Origin: Phytopseudomonas argentinensis
GTDB lineage: Bacteria; Pseudomonadota; Gammaproteobacteria; Pseudomonadales; Pseudomonadaceae
Assembly: GCF_900113905.1 (NCBI RefSeq)
Contig: NZ_FORC01000004.1
Span: forward strand, 248,001 to 312,000
Reading direction: 5' to 3'
Length of the DNA: 64,000 nucleotides
A model generated the notes under the pieces. That model worked only from the letters and a program-made list of their open reading frames with translations, did no database searches and had not been told where the DNA came from. Made by a program: the position numbers and the translations under genes. How positions within the stretch are numbered: the first letter of the stretch is position 1; every line of letters begins with the position of its first letter. Below are positions 13,589-22,415 of the stretch, one piece after another.

Positions 13589-16500
13589 GCCTGAACCTCC
13601 TGCAGACGAGCCTGTTTGCGCGCCTGGCGTTTTTCCACGAAGGCGCGGATCAGCACGTAGAACACTGGCGTGAGCAGCAGACCGAAGAAGGTCACCCCGA
13701 GCATGCCGCTGAACACCGCGACACCCATGGCATGGCGCATTTCCGCACCGGCACCGCTGGACAGTACCAGCGGCACCACGCCCATGATGAAGGCGAAGCT
13801 GGTCATCAGAATCGGCCGCAGGCGCAGGCGGCAGGCTTCCAGCACCGCGGCGACGCGATCCAGGCCGTGCTCCTGCTGTTCCTTGGCGAACTCGACGATG
13901 AGAATCGCGTTCTTGCACGCCAGCCCCACCAGGACGATCAAGCCGATCTGGGTGAAGATGTTGTTATCACCGCCTGCCAGGATCACCCCGGCGATGGCCG
14001 ACAGCAGGGTCATCGGCACGATCAGGATCACCGCCAGCGGCAGGCTCCAGCTTTCGTACTGGGCAGCCAGCACCAGGAAGGCCAGCAGCACGCAGAGCGG
14101 GAACACGAACAGCGCAGTGTTGCCGGCAAGGATCTGCTGATAGGTCAGCTCGGTCCACTCGAAGCTCATGCCGTTGGGCAGTTCTTCCTTCAACAACTTG
14201 GCCATAGCCGCTTCGGCCTGGCCGGAGCTGTAGCCGGGGGCTGCCGCGCCATTGATTTCCGCGGTGATGAAGCCGTTGTAGTGCATCACCCGATCCGGGC
14301 CCGAGGTATCGCTGACCTTGACGAAGGTCGACAGCGGGATCATCTCACCGCGGTTGTTGCGCACCTTCAGCTGACCAATCTGCTCGGCCTCCAGGCGGAA
14401 CTGCTGATCGGCCTGCACGTTGACCTGGTAGGTGCGGCCAAAGCGGTTGAAGTCGTTGGCATACAGCGAACCTAGGTAGACCTGCATGGTGTCGAAGATC
14501 TCATCGATGGCCACGCCGTGGGTCTTGGCCTTTTCACGGTCGATATTGGCTTCGACCTGAGGCACGTTGACCTGATAGCTGGTGAACAACCCAGCCAGTT
14601 CTGGCACCTGACGGCTCTTGGCGATGATGTTCTGGGTTTCCTTGTACAGCTCGTCATAACCCAGGTTGGCGCGATCCTGAATCTGCACACGGAAGCCGCC
14701 GATGGTGCCCAGGCCCATCACCGGTGGTGGCGGGAAGATGGCGATATAGGCTTCCTGAATCCCGGCGAACTGGCCGTTGAGCTCCGCGGCGATGGCGTTG
14801 GCGCTCAGCGATGGGTCCTTGCGCTCGTCGAAGTCCTTCAGGGTGACGAACACGATGCCGCTGTTCGGGCTGTTGGTGAACCCGTTGATCGACAACCCGG
14901 GGAAGGCCACGGTGTTGGCCACGCCGGGGTGCTTGGCAGCGATATCGGACATGCGCTTGATCACCGCTTCGCTGCGATCCAGGCTGGCGGCATCCGGCAG
15001 CTGGGCGAAGGCGACCAGGTACTGCTTGTCCTGGGGCGGCACGAAGCCGGTCGGTGTGCTGGCGAAGCCCAGGTAGGTCAGACCCATCAGGCCGGCATAG
15101 ACGATCAGGGCAATGCCGCTACCGCGCAATACGCGGCGCACCGTGCCGACGTAACCATTGCTGGCCCGCTCGAACACACGGTTGAACGGGGCGAACAGCC
15201 AGCCGCCGAACAGCCGGTCCAGGCCACGGGAGAAGCGATCCTTGGGCTCATGGTGGCCCTTGAGCAGCACCGCGGCCAGGGCCGGCGAAAGGGTCAGGGA
15301 GTTGAAGGCCGAGATCACCGTGGAGATGGCGATGGTCAGCGCGAACTGCTGGTAGAACTGCCCGCTAAGGCCGGAAATGAACGCCGTCGGCACGAATACC
15401 GCACAGAGCACCAGGGCCGTGGCGACGATGGGGCCGGTAACTTCCTTCATCGCCTGCTTGGTGGCCTCCACGGGCGTTTTGCCAAGCCCGATGTTGCGCT
15501 CGACGTTCTCCACCACGACGATGGCGTCGTCCACCACGATGCCGATGGCCAGCACCAGGCCGAACAGCGACAGGGCGTTGAGCGAGAAGCCGAACATGTG
15601 CATCACCGCGAAGGTGCCGATCAACGACACCGGCACCGCGGCCAGGGGGATGATCGAGGCGCGCCAGGTCTGCAGGAACAGGATAACCACCAGCACCACC
15701 AGCACGATGGCCTCGAGCAGGGTGTGCACCACCGCCTCGATGGAACCGCGCACGAAGATAGTCGGGTCGTAGACGATTTCGTAGTCCACACCCTGGGGGA
15801 AGCTCTGCTTCAGCTCGGCCATGCGCTCACGTACCGCATCGGAAATGGCGATGGCGTTGGAGCCCGGGCGCTGGAAGATCGGCATGGCCACGGCGGGCTG
15901 GTTGTTGAGCAGAGAGCGCAGGGCGTACTGCTCGGAGCCCAATTCGATTCGGGCGATGTCCTTGAGGCGGGTGATTTCACCGTTTTCGCCGGCACGGATG
16001 ACGATGTTCTCGAACTCTTCCTCGCTGACCAGGCGGCCCTGGGTGTTGATCGACAGCTGGAAGCTGGTGTCACTGGCAGCGGGCGGCGCGCCCAGGGAGC
16101 CGGCGGCGACCTGGCGGTTCTGCTCGCGAATGGCGTTGACCACGTCGGTGGCCGTCAAACCGCGCGAGGCGACCTTGTCCGGGTCCAGCCACACGCGCAT
16201 CGAGTAGTCACCGAGGCCGAACAGGCGCACGTCACCGACGCCATCCAGACGCGACAGCTCGTCCTTGATGTTCAGGGCGGCGTAGTTGGACAGGTAGAGC
16301 ATGTCGTAGCTGTTATCCGGCGACGTCAGGTGCACCACCATGGTCATGTCCGGTGAGGCCTTGTCGACCGTCACGCCGAGGCGCTGCACCTCGGTGGGCA
16401 GGGTCGGCATGGTGCGCGTCACGCGGTTCTGCACCTGCACCTGGGCGGTATCCAGGTTGGTGCCCAGGGCGAAGGTGATGGTCAGCGTCATGCGCCCGTC

Positions 16501-16758
16501 GTTGTTGGCCTGGGAGGACATGTACAGCATGCCCTCCACGCCGACGATGGCCTGTTCCAGTGGCGAGGCCACGGTTTCACCTATGACCTTGGGGTTGGCG
16601 CCGGGGAAGTTGGCGGTGACCACCACGGTGGGCGGAACCACTTCCGGGTATTCGCTGATCGGCAGCTGGAACAGCGAGATGGCGCCTCCGATCAGGATGA
16701 TCAGCGACAGCACGGCGGCAAAGATCGGCCGCTGGATGAAGAACTGTGAGAAGTTCAT
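13585..16758 (-). CDS. mexF: RND multidrug efflux transporter MexF
   Basis: Inner-membrane proton-driven RND pump of 1057 aa; the family exports chloramphenicol, fluoroquinolones and trimethoprim. Visible features are the N-terminal MNFSQFFIQRPIFAAVLS membrane anchor, two large periplasmic loops, TM4 with the proton-relay acidic pair in GIVVDDAIVVVENVERN (about residues 400-416), and the second half beginning near YESWSLPLAVILIVPM. It starts with an ATG behind AAGGA, 97 bp after mexE, and overlaps oprN by 4 bp. Confidence 0.95.
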   Translation of the reverse strand: MNFSQFFIQRPIFAAVLSLIILIGGAISLFQLPISEYPEVVPPTVVVTANFPGANPKVIGETVASPLEQAIVGVEGMLYMSSQANNDGRMTLTITFALGTNLDTAQVQVQNRVTRTMPTLPTEVQRLGVTVDKASPDMTMVVHLTSPDNSYDMLYLSNYAALNIKDELSRLDGVGDVRLFGLGDYSMRVWLDPDKVASRGLTATDVVNAIREQNRQVAAGSLGAPPAASDTSFQLSINTQGRLVSEEEFENIVIRAGENGEITRLKDIARIELGSEQYALRSLLNNQPAVAMPIFQRPGSNAIAISDAVRERMAELKQSFPQGVDYEIVYDPTIFVRGSIEAVVHTLLEAIVLVVLVVILFLQTWRASIIPLAAVPVSLIGTFAVMHMFGFSLNALSLFGLVLAIGIVVDDAIVVVENVERNIGLGKTPVEATKQAMKEVTGPIVATALVLCAVFVPTAFISGLSGQFYQQFALTIAISTVISAFNSLTLSPALAAVLLKGHHEPKDRFSRGLDRLFGGWLFAPFNRVFERASNGYVGTVRRVLRGSGIALIVYAGLMGLTYLGFASTPTGFVPPQDKQYLVAFAQLPDAASLDRSEAVIKRMSDIAAKHPGVANTVAFPGLSINGFTNSPNSGIVFVTLKDFDERKDPSLSANAIAAELNGQFAGIQEAYIAIFPPPPVMGLGTIGGFRVQIQDRANLGYDELYKETQNIIAKSRQVPELAGLFTSYQVNVPQVEANIDREKAKTHGVAIDEIFDTMQVYLGSLYANDFNRFGRTYQVNVQADQQFRLEAEQIGQLKVRNNRGEMIPLSTFVKVSDTSGPDRVMHYNGFITAEINGAAAPGYSSGQAEAAMAKLLKEELPNGMSFEWTELTYQQILAGNTALFVFPLCVLLAFLVLAAQYESWSLPLAVILIVPMTLLSAIAGVILAGGDNNIFTQIGLIVLVGLACKNAILIVEFAKEQQEHGLDRVAAVLEACRLRLRPILMTSFAFIMGVVPLVLSSGAGAEMRHAMGVAVFSGMLGVTFFGLLLTPVFYVLIRAFVEKRQARKQARLQEVQA

Positions 16759-16855
16759 CGTTAATGTCCTTGTGATGCGGGCACAGTCCGGCCTGCCCGC
16801 GCCATAGGCGGCGCGAGCAGGTTCTCGGTAGTAAGGTGGAGGGCGAGGCCCGGCG

Positions 16856-18076
16856 TTACTTGATGCTGACCTTCAGGGGTCCGTCATTGCGCGCCGAGGC
16901 CACTGCCTTGCGCTGCTTTTCCAGGGTCGCCAGGGTTTTCTCGTCGGCCATCGGCACGGCTTGCGGGTCCACGGTGCTGCCCGGAATGGCGCGCTGCAGG
17001 CCGTTGACCACCACGCGATCACCCTTGGCCAGGCCGCTGCGCACGATGCGCAAGCCTTCCAGCTTCGGCCCCAGCTCAACGGAGCGATAGGCGACCTTGT
17101 TGTCGGCGCCGAGCACCAGCACGAACTTCTTGCCTAGGTCAGTGCCGACGGCGACATCCTGAATCAGGGTGGCGTCGTAGGTACTGCTGCCTACCAGCTT
17201 CAAACGTGCGTACAGGCCTGGGGTGAAGCGCCCGTCGGCGTTATCGAACACCGCCCGGCCACGGATGGTGCCGGTACGCGGGTTGACCTGGTTGTCGAGA
17301 AAGTCCAGCTGGCCCAGGTGCGGGTTGCCTTGTTCATTGGACAGGCCCAGGTACACCGGGCTCTTGCTGCGGCTGTCATGACCGGCTTTGCGCGCCAGCT
17401 CGGTGTACTTGAGGAAGGCGCGCTCGTCGGCATCGAAGTAGGCGTAGACCTTGTCAGTGGAAACCAGCGAGGTCAGCAACGATTCGCTGGCGGTGACCAG
17501 GTTGCCGGCGGTGACTTCAGCGCGGCTGACACGGCCATCGATGGGCGCAGTCACGCGGGTGAAACTGAGGTTGAGGCGGGCATTGTCCAGCTCGGCCTGA
17601 ATGCCGACCACTGCCGCCTGGGCCTCCTGGGCGGCGGTCTTGCGCGCATCGGCCAGTTCGGTGGAGATCGCGTTGCCTTCGCGCAAGCGCTCACCACGCT
17701 GGGCTTCGCTGCTGGCCCGTAGCTGGTTGGCGCGGGCTTGCTGCAACTGTGCCTCGAGGCGTTTGACCTCGGCCTGGAACGGACGTGGATCGATCTGGAA
17801 CAGCAGGTCGCCCTTCTTCACCAAGGCGCCTTCGGTGAAGCTCACCTTGTCGATGAAGCCGGACACGCGAGGGCGAATCTGCACCGACTCGGGCGCTTCG
17901 AGGCGACCGGTGAATTCGTCCCACTCATTGAGGGGCTGCTCGATGACTTCGGCCACACTGACCTTGGGAGTAGGCATCTGCTGTGCGCTTTCCTGGGTCT
18001 TGCCACAGGCCGACAGCATCAGTGCCGCGGTAAGTGCCAGAGGAAATTGCCAGAGCCTTGGATTGGGCTGTTCCAT
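16856..18076 (-). CDS. mexE: periplasmic adaptor (membrane fusion) protein MexE
   Basis: Membrane-fusion subunit that bridges MexF and OprN. The 406-aa lipoprotein precursor has lipobox LSAC at Cys24. Family motifs are PRVSGFIDKVSFTEGALVKKGD (lipoyl half-motif), a coiled-coil hairpin (residues about 100-170, KRLEAQLQQARANQLRA), then LNLSFTRVTAPIDGRVSRAEV and NQVNPRTGTIRGRAVF of the barrel domain. I start at the ATG at 18076 (MEQPNPRLWQFPLAL), matching the family, not the upstream ATG at 18130. First gene of mexEF-oprN; a MexT-type site lies about 80-105 bp upstream. Confidence 0.94.
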   Translation of the reverse strand: MEQPNPRLWQFPLALTAALMLSACGKTQESAQQMPTPKVSVAEVIEQPLNEWDEFTGRLEAPESVQIRPRVSGFIDKVSFTEGALVKKGDLLFQIDPRPFQAEVKRLEAQLQQARANQLRASSEAQRGERLREGNAISTELADARKTAAQEAQAAVVGIQAELDNARLNLSFTRVTAPIDGRVSRAEVTAGNLVTASESLLTSLVSTDKVYAYFDADERAFLKYTELARKAGHDSRSKSPVYLGLSNEQGNPHLGQLDFLDNQVNPRTGTIRGRAVFDNADGRFTPGLYARLKLVGSSTYDATLIQDVAVGTDLGKKFVLVLGADNKVAYRSVELGPKLEGLRIVRSGLAKGDRVVVNGLQRAIPGSTVDPQAVPMADEKTLATLEKQRKAVASARNDGPLKVSIK

Positions 18077-18156
18077 GATTGCGATCCGCCAAGAGGGAGT
18101 GATGGAGGCGGATTTTGGTCGCAGCAACATCCAGGAACGAATCGAACGCCACGAAG

Positions 18157-18182
18157 ATAGATATCATCGTGAATGATGATAT
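18157..18182 (-). promoter_or_regulatory. MexT-type operator upstream of mexE
   Basis: ATATCATC-N6-GATGATAT (18161-18182) is a perfect inverted repeat in the 174-bp AT-rich region between mexT and mexE. It contains two overlapping ATC-N9-GAT 'nod-box' units. Read on the minus strand, 18180-18157 fits ATCA-N5-CACGAT-N4-TCTAT, close to the reported MexT motif ATCA-N5-GTCGAT-N4-ACYAT as I recall it. The position suits LysR-type activation of mexE. Confidence 0.75.
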
Positions 18183-18250
18183 TACCTGTTGGAATATAAA
18201 TAGAAAGCTACCTATCTATTTGAGTCTAGCCCTCGGCGCCCATAGCGTTT

Positions 18251-19168
18251 TCATTCCAGGCTGTCGGGATCACCAAAGAACATCTGGATGCGCGAGCGCA
18301 GCCAGCGCTCGGCAGGGTCGTTGTCCTGGGCGCCACGCCAGGCCATGGACATCTCGAAGGTGTTGCTTTCGAACGGCAGGTCCTCGGCCCGCAACCCACC
18401 CGCGGCTGTTAGGGTGGCGGCCGTGTAGTCGGGCACCACGGCGATCAGATCGGTACCGGCGAGCAGGGTGCCCAGGCCATTGAACTGCGGCACGGCAAGC
18501 ACAACCTTGCGGGTGCGATCGAAACGCGCCAGTTGCTCATCGATAAACCCGTTGAGGTCGCCGGCAAACGACACCATCGCATGGGGCCGAGCGCAGTATT
18601 CGTCGAGGCTGAGCTTGCCCGGAATGGCGTCGGCGCGCAGTAGCTTGGGCTTGCTGCGGCGCAGGGTCTTGCGCTTGGCGTTGGCCGGCAGCTCCTCGGT
18701 GTAACTGACGCCCACCGAGATTTCACCGGAAGCGAGCAGGTTGGGCATCAGCAGGTAGTTGGCGCGACGCACCACCAGCACCACGTTGGGCGCTTCGGAG
18801 CGCAAGCGGCGTAGCAGGGCAGGGAGCAGGGCGAACTCGACGTCGTCCGAGAGGCCAACGCGAAATACCGCGGTGCTGGTGGCCGGGTCGAACTCGGAGG
18901 CGCGGCTGACGGCGGTGGAGATCGAGTCCAGCGCCGGCGAGAGCAGGGCAAAGATCTCCTGGGCGCGGGCAGTCGGCTCCATGCTGCGCCCGGTACGCAC
19001 GAACAAGGGGTCATCGAACAGGTTGCGCAGCCGCGACAAGGCGGCACTGATCGCCGGCTGGCCGAGAAACAGCTTCTCGGCCGCACGGGTCACGCTGCGC
19101 TCATGCATCAGCGTTTCGAACACGATCAGCAGGTTGAGGTCGAGACGGCGCAGGTCGTTGCGGTTCAT
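18251..19168 (-). CDS. mexT: LysR-family activator MexT
   Basis: Redox-responsive LysR activator of mexEF-oprN. The 305 aa start MNRNDLRRLDLNLLIVFETLMHERSVTRAAEKLFLGQPAISAALSRLR in translation, a textbook N-terminal winged HTH (helices within residues 8-60). A type 2 periplasmic-binding-like effector domain follows (VFRVGLSDDVEFALLPALLRRL and ending RIQMFFGDPDSLE). An upstream in-frame ATG at 19240 would add 24 residues; long and short starts are also discussed for P. aeruginosa MexT. The frame is intact, so this is not one of the known inactive alleles. Confidence 0.93.
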   Translation of the reverse strand: MNRNDLRRLDLNLLIVFETLMHERSVTRAAEKLFLGQPAISAALSRLRNLFDDPLFVRTGRSMEPTARAQEIFALLSPALDSISTAVSRASEFDPATSTAVFRVGLSDDVEFALLPALLRRLRSEAPNVVLVVRRANYLLMPNLLASGEISVGVSYTEELPANAKRKTLRRSKPKLLRADAIPGKLSLDEYCARPHAMVSFAGDLNGFIDEQLARFDRTRKVVLAVPQFNGLGTLLAGTDLIAVVPDYTAATLTAAGGLRAEDLPFESNTFEMSMAWRGAQDNDPAERWLRSRIQMFFGDPDSLE

Positions 19169-19300
19169 CCGGGTTCCAAATGTGCGGGCTTGCCAGAGCG
19201 GGACGCTAGTGAGAGCCTTGTCCGCCAATAGTACGAGCACTTGAGCGCATTGGGAAAGACACCGGTATCATTACTATATCCACACGTTCCGGCGGCCTAT

Positions 19301-19324
19301 ATCACTGCCAGACATGACGACTAT
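19301..19324 (+). promoter_or_regulatory. candidate second MexT site, mexT-mexS intergenic
   Basis: ATCA-CTGCC-AGACAT-GACG-ACTAT fits the outer halves of the MexT motif (ATCA and ACYAT at the right spacing) but only two of six central bases. It lies 86 bp upstream of mexS, which MexT is known to activate in P. aeruginosa. Weak on its own. Confidence 0.35.
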
Positions 19325-19410
19325 CACTCCTGTCGGGTGGTGCGCACCCAGGGCAGCAGATAAAGTCGAATCCAGTGAATGACCCAATCCGCGATCAGTT
19401 GAGGTTGACG

Positions 19411-20427
19411 ATGTCCCGCATGATCCGTTTCCACAAGTTCGGCGACGCCAGCGTATTGCAGTGCGAAGAAGTGCCGACACCCACGCCGAGCGCCGGAGAG
19501 GTGCTGGTACGTGTCCAGGCGCTCGGCGTCAGCTGGGGCGACGTGCTGTGGCGCCAGAACCTGGCATCCGAGGAAGCCAAATTACCCTCCGGCGTCGGCT
19601 CGGAGCTGGCCGGTATCGTAGAAGCCGTGGGCGAGGGCGTTGACGACCTCGCGGTCGGCACGCCGGTGGCCGCGTTCCCGGCCAATACCCCCAACCGTTA
19701 CCCGACCTGGGGCGATATGGTGGTGGTGCCGCGCTATGCGCTGACCCGCTACCCGGACGTGCTCAGCCCGGTTGAAGCCAGCATCCATTACACCGGCCTG
19801 CTGTTCGCGTATTTCGCAATGGTCGACCTGGCCAAGCTCAAGGCCGGTCAGCACGTGCTGATCACCGAAGCCTGCCACTGCCTGGCACCCCAGTCCGTAC
19901 AGCTGGCCAAGGCGCTGGGTGCAAATGTCATCGTCTCGACCAGTGTGCCGGGTAGCCGTGAGTTCCTGCGCGAGCTGGGGGCCGACAAGATCATCTTCAC
20001 CGAAGAGCAGGACCTGGTGCTAGAGGTCGAGCGCTACACCGAAGGCAAGGGCGCCGAAGTGATCCTCGACCACTGCGCCGGCCAGCAGCTCAAGCTGCTC
20101 GGTGACGTGGCCGCTACCCGGGGCAAGTTGATTCTCTACGGCCTCAACGGTGGCAATGACACCGCGTTTCCCGCCTGCGCCGCGTTCAAGAAACACCTGC
20201 AGTTCTTCCGCCACTGCGTGCTCGACTTCACCGGGCATTCGGAATTGGGCATCGAGCAGGATCACGCCGCCGTGCAGCGCGCCCTGGATCATATCAACAT
20301 GCTCACCGCCGATGGCCTGCTCAAGCCGCGGATCGACAAGACCTTCGCTTTCGAGGAGTTCGCCGAGTCGCATCGCTACATGGAGGCCTGCCCCGAGCGT
20401 GGACGCGTCGCCTTGACCCTCGAGTGA
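19411..20427 (+). CDS. mexS: MexS, zinc-type quinone oxidoreductase homologue
   Basis: MDR/quinone-oxidoreductase-family protein of 338 aa, divergent from mexT. In P. aeruginosa its loss turns on MexT and MexEF-OprN, presumably because electrophile stress is no longer detoxified. The N-terminal GroES-like domain (SRMIRFHKFGDASVLQCEEVPTPTP, then GVGSELAGIVEAVGEGV near 60-76) is followed by a Rossmann domain (HVLITEACHCLAPQSVQLAKALGA, about 145-168). I start at the ATG at 19411 (MSRMIRFHKFG), preceded by GAGG, which matches the family; the frame is open to 19375. A strong terminator follows. Confidence 0.92.
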   Translation: MSRMIRFHKFGDASVLQCEEVPTPTPSAGEVLVRVQALGVSWGDVLWRQNLASEEAKLPSGVGSELAGIVEAVGEGVDDLAVGTPVAAFPANTPNRYPTWGDMVVVPRYALTRYPDVLSPVEASIHYTGLLFAYFAMVDLAKLKAGQHVLITEACHCLAPQSVQLAKALGANVIVSTSVPGSREFLRELGADKIIFTEEQDLVLEVERYTEGKGAEVILDHCAGQQLKLLGDVAATRGKLILYGLNGGNDTAFPACAAFKKHLQFFRHCVLDFTGHSELGIEQDHAAVQRALDHINMLTADGLLKPRIDKTFAFEEFAESHRYMEACPERGRVALTLE

Positions 20428-20442
20428 CTCACCCTGAACCAG

Positions 20443-20470
20443 AAAAGCCCGGTAGATACCGGGCTTTTTT
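20443..20470 (+). terminator. terminator after mexS
   Basis: AAAAGCCCGGT, an AGAT loop and ACCGGGCTTTTTT give an 11-bp stem and a T-run. The A-run on the 5' side may also let it serve the opposite strand. Confidence 0.9.
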
Positions 20471-20541
20471 ATGGGGCTGACACTTCCCTGTGTCAGTGTG
20501 CAGCATGCCGCCCAAGCATTGCGATTTGATGAACCCGGCGG

Positions 20542-21567
20542 CTAGCTGCTCTCGCGCACCCGCAGTTCGAAACCCAGGTCGACGTGGGGCGTCGCGGCAC
20601 TGCCATCGAGCATCTTCAGCAACAGGTTGGCGGCCTCGCGGCCCACTTCCGTGCGCGGCGTATGGATCGACGACAGCCGCGGCACGGTGTGCGCCGAAGC
20701 CGGCAGATCATTGAAACCGACCATCGCCACGCGCCCCGGCACCTCCATCTCGCAGCGCTGTGCTTCGAACAGCGCGCCTTGGGCCAGGTCGTCGTTGCAG
20801 AAGAAGATGCCGTCGACATCCGGATGGCGCTGCATCAAATCGCGAAACAGCTGGCAGCCCAGGCCGATGGACGAGGGCAGGGGATGCAGCAGCTCCAGGG
20901 CCGGGTCGTAGAAGCCGGCGGCCTGCAAGGCGCGGCGAAACCCTTCACCGCGCTGCATCACCCGCGGGTCCAGCTGGGCCGCCACATAGGCTAGCCGCTT
21001 GCGACCTTGCTGCAGCAGATGCCTGGCCGCGGCTTCACCGGCCGCCTGCTGGGAAAACCCGACGCTGGCGATACCCGGCGCATCGCTCAACTCCATCATG
21101 TGCACGCAGGGAATACGGCTGGCGCTGAGCAGATGCCGCGTGCCTTCGGTGCGGTCGAAGCCAGTCAACAGCATGCCCATCGGTCGGTACGGCAGGTAGT
21201 TGCGCACCAGCCGTTCTTCCTCGTCCCGGCAGTAGTGGTAATCGCCAATCAGTACCTCGATACCGCGCGGGCGCATCACTTCGTGGATGGCTTCCAAAGG
21301 TTCGATGAACAGCTGGTTGGACAGCGACGGAATCAACACCACCACGGACGTGCTACGGGCCGAGGCCAGCATGCGGGCCGCCGGGTTGGCCACATAGCCC
21401 AGCTCGTCGGCCGCCTTGCGCACACGCTCGGCGAGATCGGTGCCCACCGTAGCCACGCCGCGTAGCGCCCGCGAAGCCGTGATGGTCGATACCCCTGCGC
21501 GCTCGGCGACCTCTGCCAGGGTGGGCATGCCTAGGGTGCGGGAGTTGCTGTGCGTCGGAGATTTCAT
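20542..21567 (-). CDS. gntR: LacI-family repressor of gluconate genes GntR
   Basis: LacI/GalR-type regulator of 341 aa. Its HTH is MPTLAEVAERAGVSTITASRALRG (read across residues about 14-37), with hinge residues NPAARMLASARS, then a sugar-binding domain (VVVLIPSLSNQLFIEPLEAIHEV and a C-terminal core NDDLAQGALFEAQR, GFNDLPASAHTVPRLSSIHTP). It is divergent from gntK and gntP, whose inducer is gluconate or 6-phosphogluconate. I prefer the ATG at 21567 because the longer frame (to 21639) would run through a GntR-like operator repeat. Neither start has a good Shine-Dalgarno. Confidence 0.88.
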   Translation of the reverse strand: MKSPTHSNSRTLGMPTLAEVAERAGVSTITASRALRGVATVGTDLAERVRKAADELGYVANPAARMLASARSTSVVVLIPSLSNQLFIEPLEAIHEVMRPRGIEVLIGDYHYCRDEEERLVRNYLPYRPMGMLLTGFDRTEGTRHLLSASRIPCVHMMELSDAPGIASVGFSQQAAGEAAARHLLQQGRKRLAYVAAQLDPRVMQRGEGFRRALQAAGFYDPALELLHPLPSSIGLGCQLFRDLMQRHPDVDGIFFCNDDLAQGALFEAQRCEMEVPGRVAMVGFNDLPASAHTVPRLSSIHTPRTEVGREAANLLLKMLDGSAATPHVDLGFELRVRESS

Positions 21568-21602
21568 CGCCAGGGGGTTGTCATCGGCCGGAAGTGCTGG
21601 GT

Positions 21603-21617
21603 AAGGTAGCGCTGTCT
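21603..21617 (+). promoter_or_regulatory. GntR-like operator copy 1
   Basis: AAG-G-TAGCGCTGTCT, 36 bp upstream of the chosen gntR start. It shares 14 of 15 bases with copy 2 near gntK and resembles the P. aeruginosa GntR site AC-N-AAG-N-TAGCGCT as I recall it, though the leading AC is GG here. Confidence 0.55.
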
Positions 21618-21725
21618 CGAAGGCTTGGCAATTGAGCATCTTGCGCTCTCAAGCCTGGAGCAGCAGTAACCGGCGATATAACAGTTACAACATCTGAAGC
21701 CGCTGTCTTGCATAGGTTTTATCCG

Positions 21726-21743
21726 CCAAAGATAGCGCTGTCT
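21726..21743 (+). promoter_or_regulatory. GntR-like operator copy 2
   Basis: CC-A-AAG-A-TAGCGCT followed by GTCT, 17 bp upstream of the gntK start. It matches 11 of 12 specified bases of AC-N-AAG-N-TAGCGCT. Being so close to the start codon, it probably overlaps the promoter or initial transcribed region and would suit repression. Confidence 0.65.
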
Positions 21744-21760
21744 TCTGCTGGAGTTGCACA

Positions 21761-22282
21761 ATGAATAAACCGATAACCGCAGTGGTCGTCATGGGCGTGT
21801 CCGGGTGTGGCAAGAGCTGCGTCGGAGAATCTATCGCCAATCATGTCGGCGGTTACCTGATCGAAGGTGACCAGTTTCATCCGCCCGCCAACATCGAGAA
21901 GATGAGCGCCGGGATTCCCCTCAATGACGACGACCGTGCCGATTGGCTGGCCCGCCTGGGTCAGGAGCTGGTCAGCGCGCTGGAAACCCACGCCCACCCG
22001 GTACTGACCTGCTCGTCGCTCAAGCGCAAATACCGCGACCGGCTGCGCGAAGCCGTGCCCGGCCTGGGCTTCGTGTTTCTCGAGCTGTCCCGTGAGGAGG
22101 CGGCGCAACGCGTTGGTAATCGCCCAGGTCACTTCATGCCGGCCAGCCTTATCGACAGCCAGTTCGCCACCCTGGAACCGCCCCATGGCGAGCCTTCCAC
22201 GCTGGCGCTGGATGCCACGCAACCCATCGATACCCTTGGCCGCAAGGCCGCTGACTGGTGGCGGGCCAACGACGCTCGTTAA
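21761..22282 (+). CDS. gntK: gluconokinase
   Basis: Phosphorylates gluconate to 6-phosphogluconate for the Entner-Doudoroff pathway. The 173 aa match the small shikimate-kinase-like gluconokinases: P-loop GVSGCGKSCVGE (residues 10-21), EGDQFHPPANIEKMSAGIPLNDDDRADWL near 40-68 in translation, CSSLKRKYRDRLR, and RPGHFMPASLIDSQFATLE. The start is an ATG at 21761 after TGCTGGAG. It is followed after 125 bp by gntP; the gap holds a small ORF. Confidence 0.94.
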   Translation: MNKPITAVVVMGVSGCGKSCVGESIANHVGGYLIEGDQFHPPANIEKMSAGIPLNDDDRADWLARLGQELVSALETHAHPVLTCSSLKRKYRDRLREAVPGLGFVFLELSREEAAQRVGNRPGHFMPASLIDSQFATLEPPHGEPSTLALDATQPIDTLGRKAADWWRANDAR

Positions 22283-22328
22283 CCGTGCACCCCATGCATC
22301 TCCCATAACAAAGACAAGTGGAGGCGAC

Positions 22329-22415
22329 ATGAATACCAAACATCGGGCTGAGCTGTACCGCACCCCCTTTAATCACCCGGCAGCCGGCATAGAGGAGGGC
22401 GCTCACCATGAATGA
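22329..22415 (+). CDS. putative 28-aa leader peptide overlapping gntP
   Basis: Small ORF in the gntK-gntP gap, MNTKHRAELYRTPFNHPAAG plus eight residues. It has a better ribosome site (GTGGAGGCGAC then ATG) than most genes here. Its stop at 22413-22415 lies inside the first codons of gntP, whose ATG is at 22408, so ribosomes ending here could re-initiate on gntP. No homologue is recognised. It could be an ordinary uORF or chance; the strong Shine-Dalgarno is the main evidence. Confidence 0.45.
   Translation: MNTKHRAELYRTPFNHPAAGIEEGAHHE

Noticed and set aside
14518-16356. 612-codon plus-strand frame opposite mexF
   Set aside because: Histidine/glutamine/glycine-rich antisense translation typical of high-GC shadow frames; mexF on the other strand is unambiguous.
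19241-19410. Extended N-termini for mexS (19375) and mexT (19240)
   Set aside because: The added residues have no family counterpart, and the inner ATGs give the normal protein ends. The mexS inner start also has a better ribosome site.
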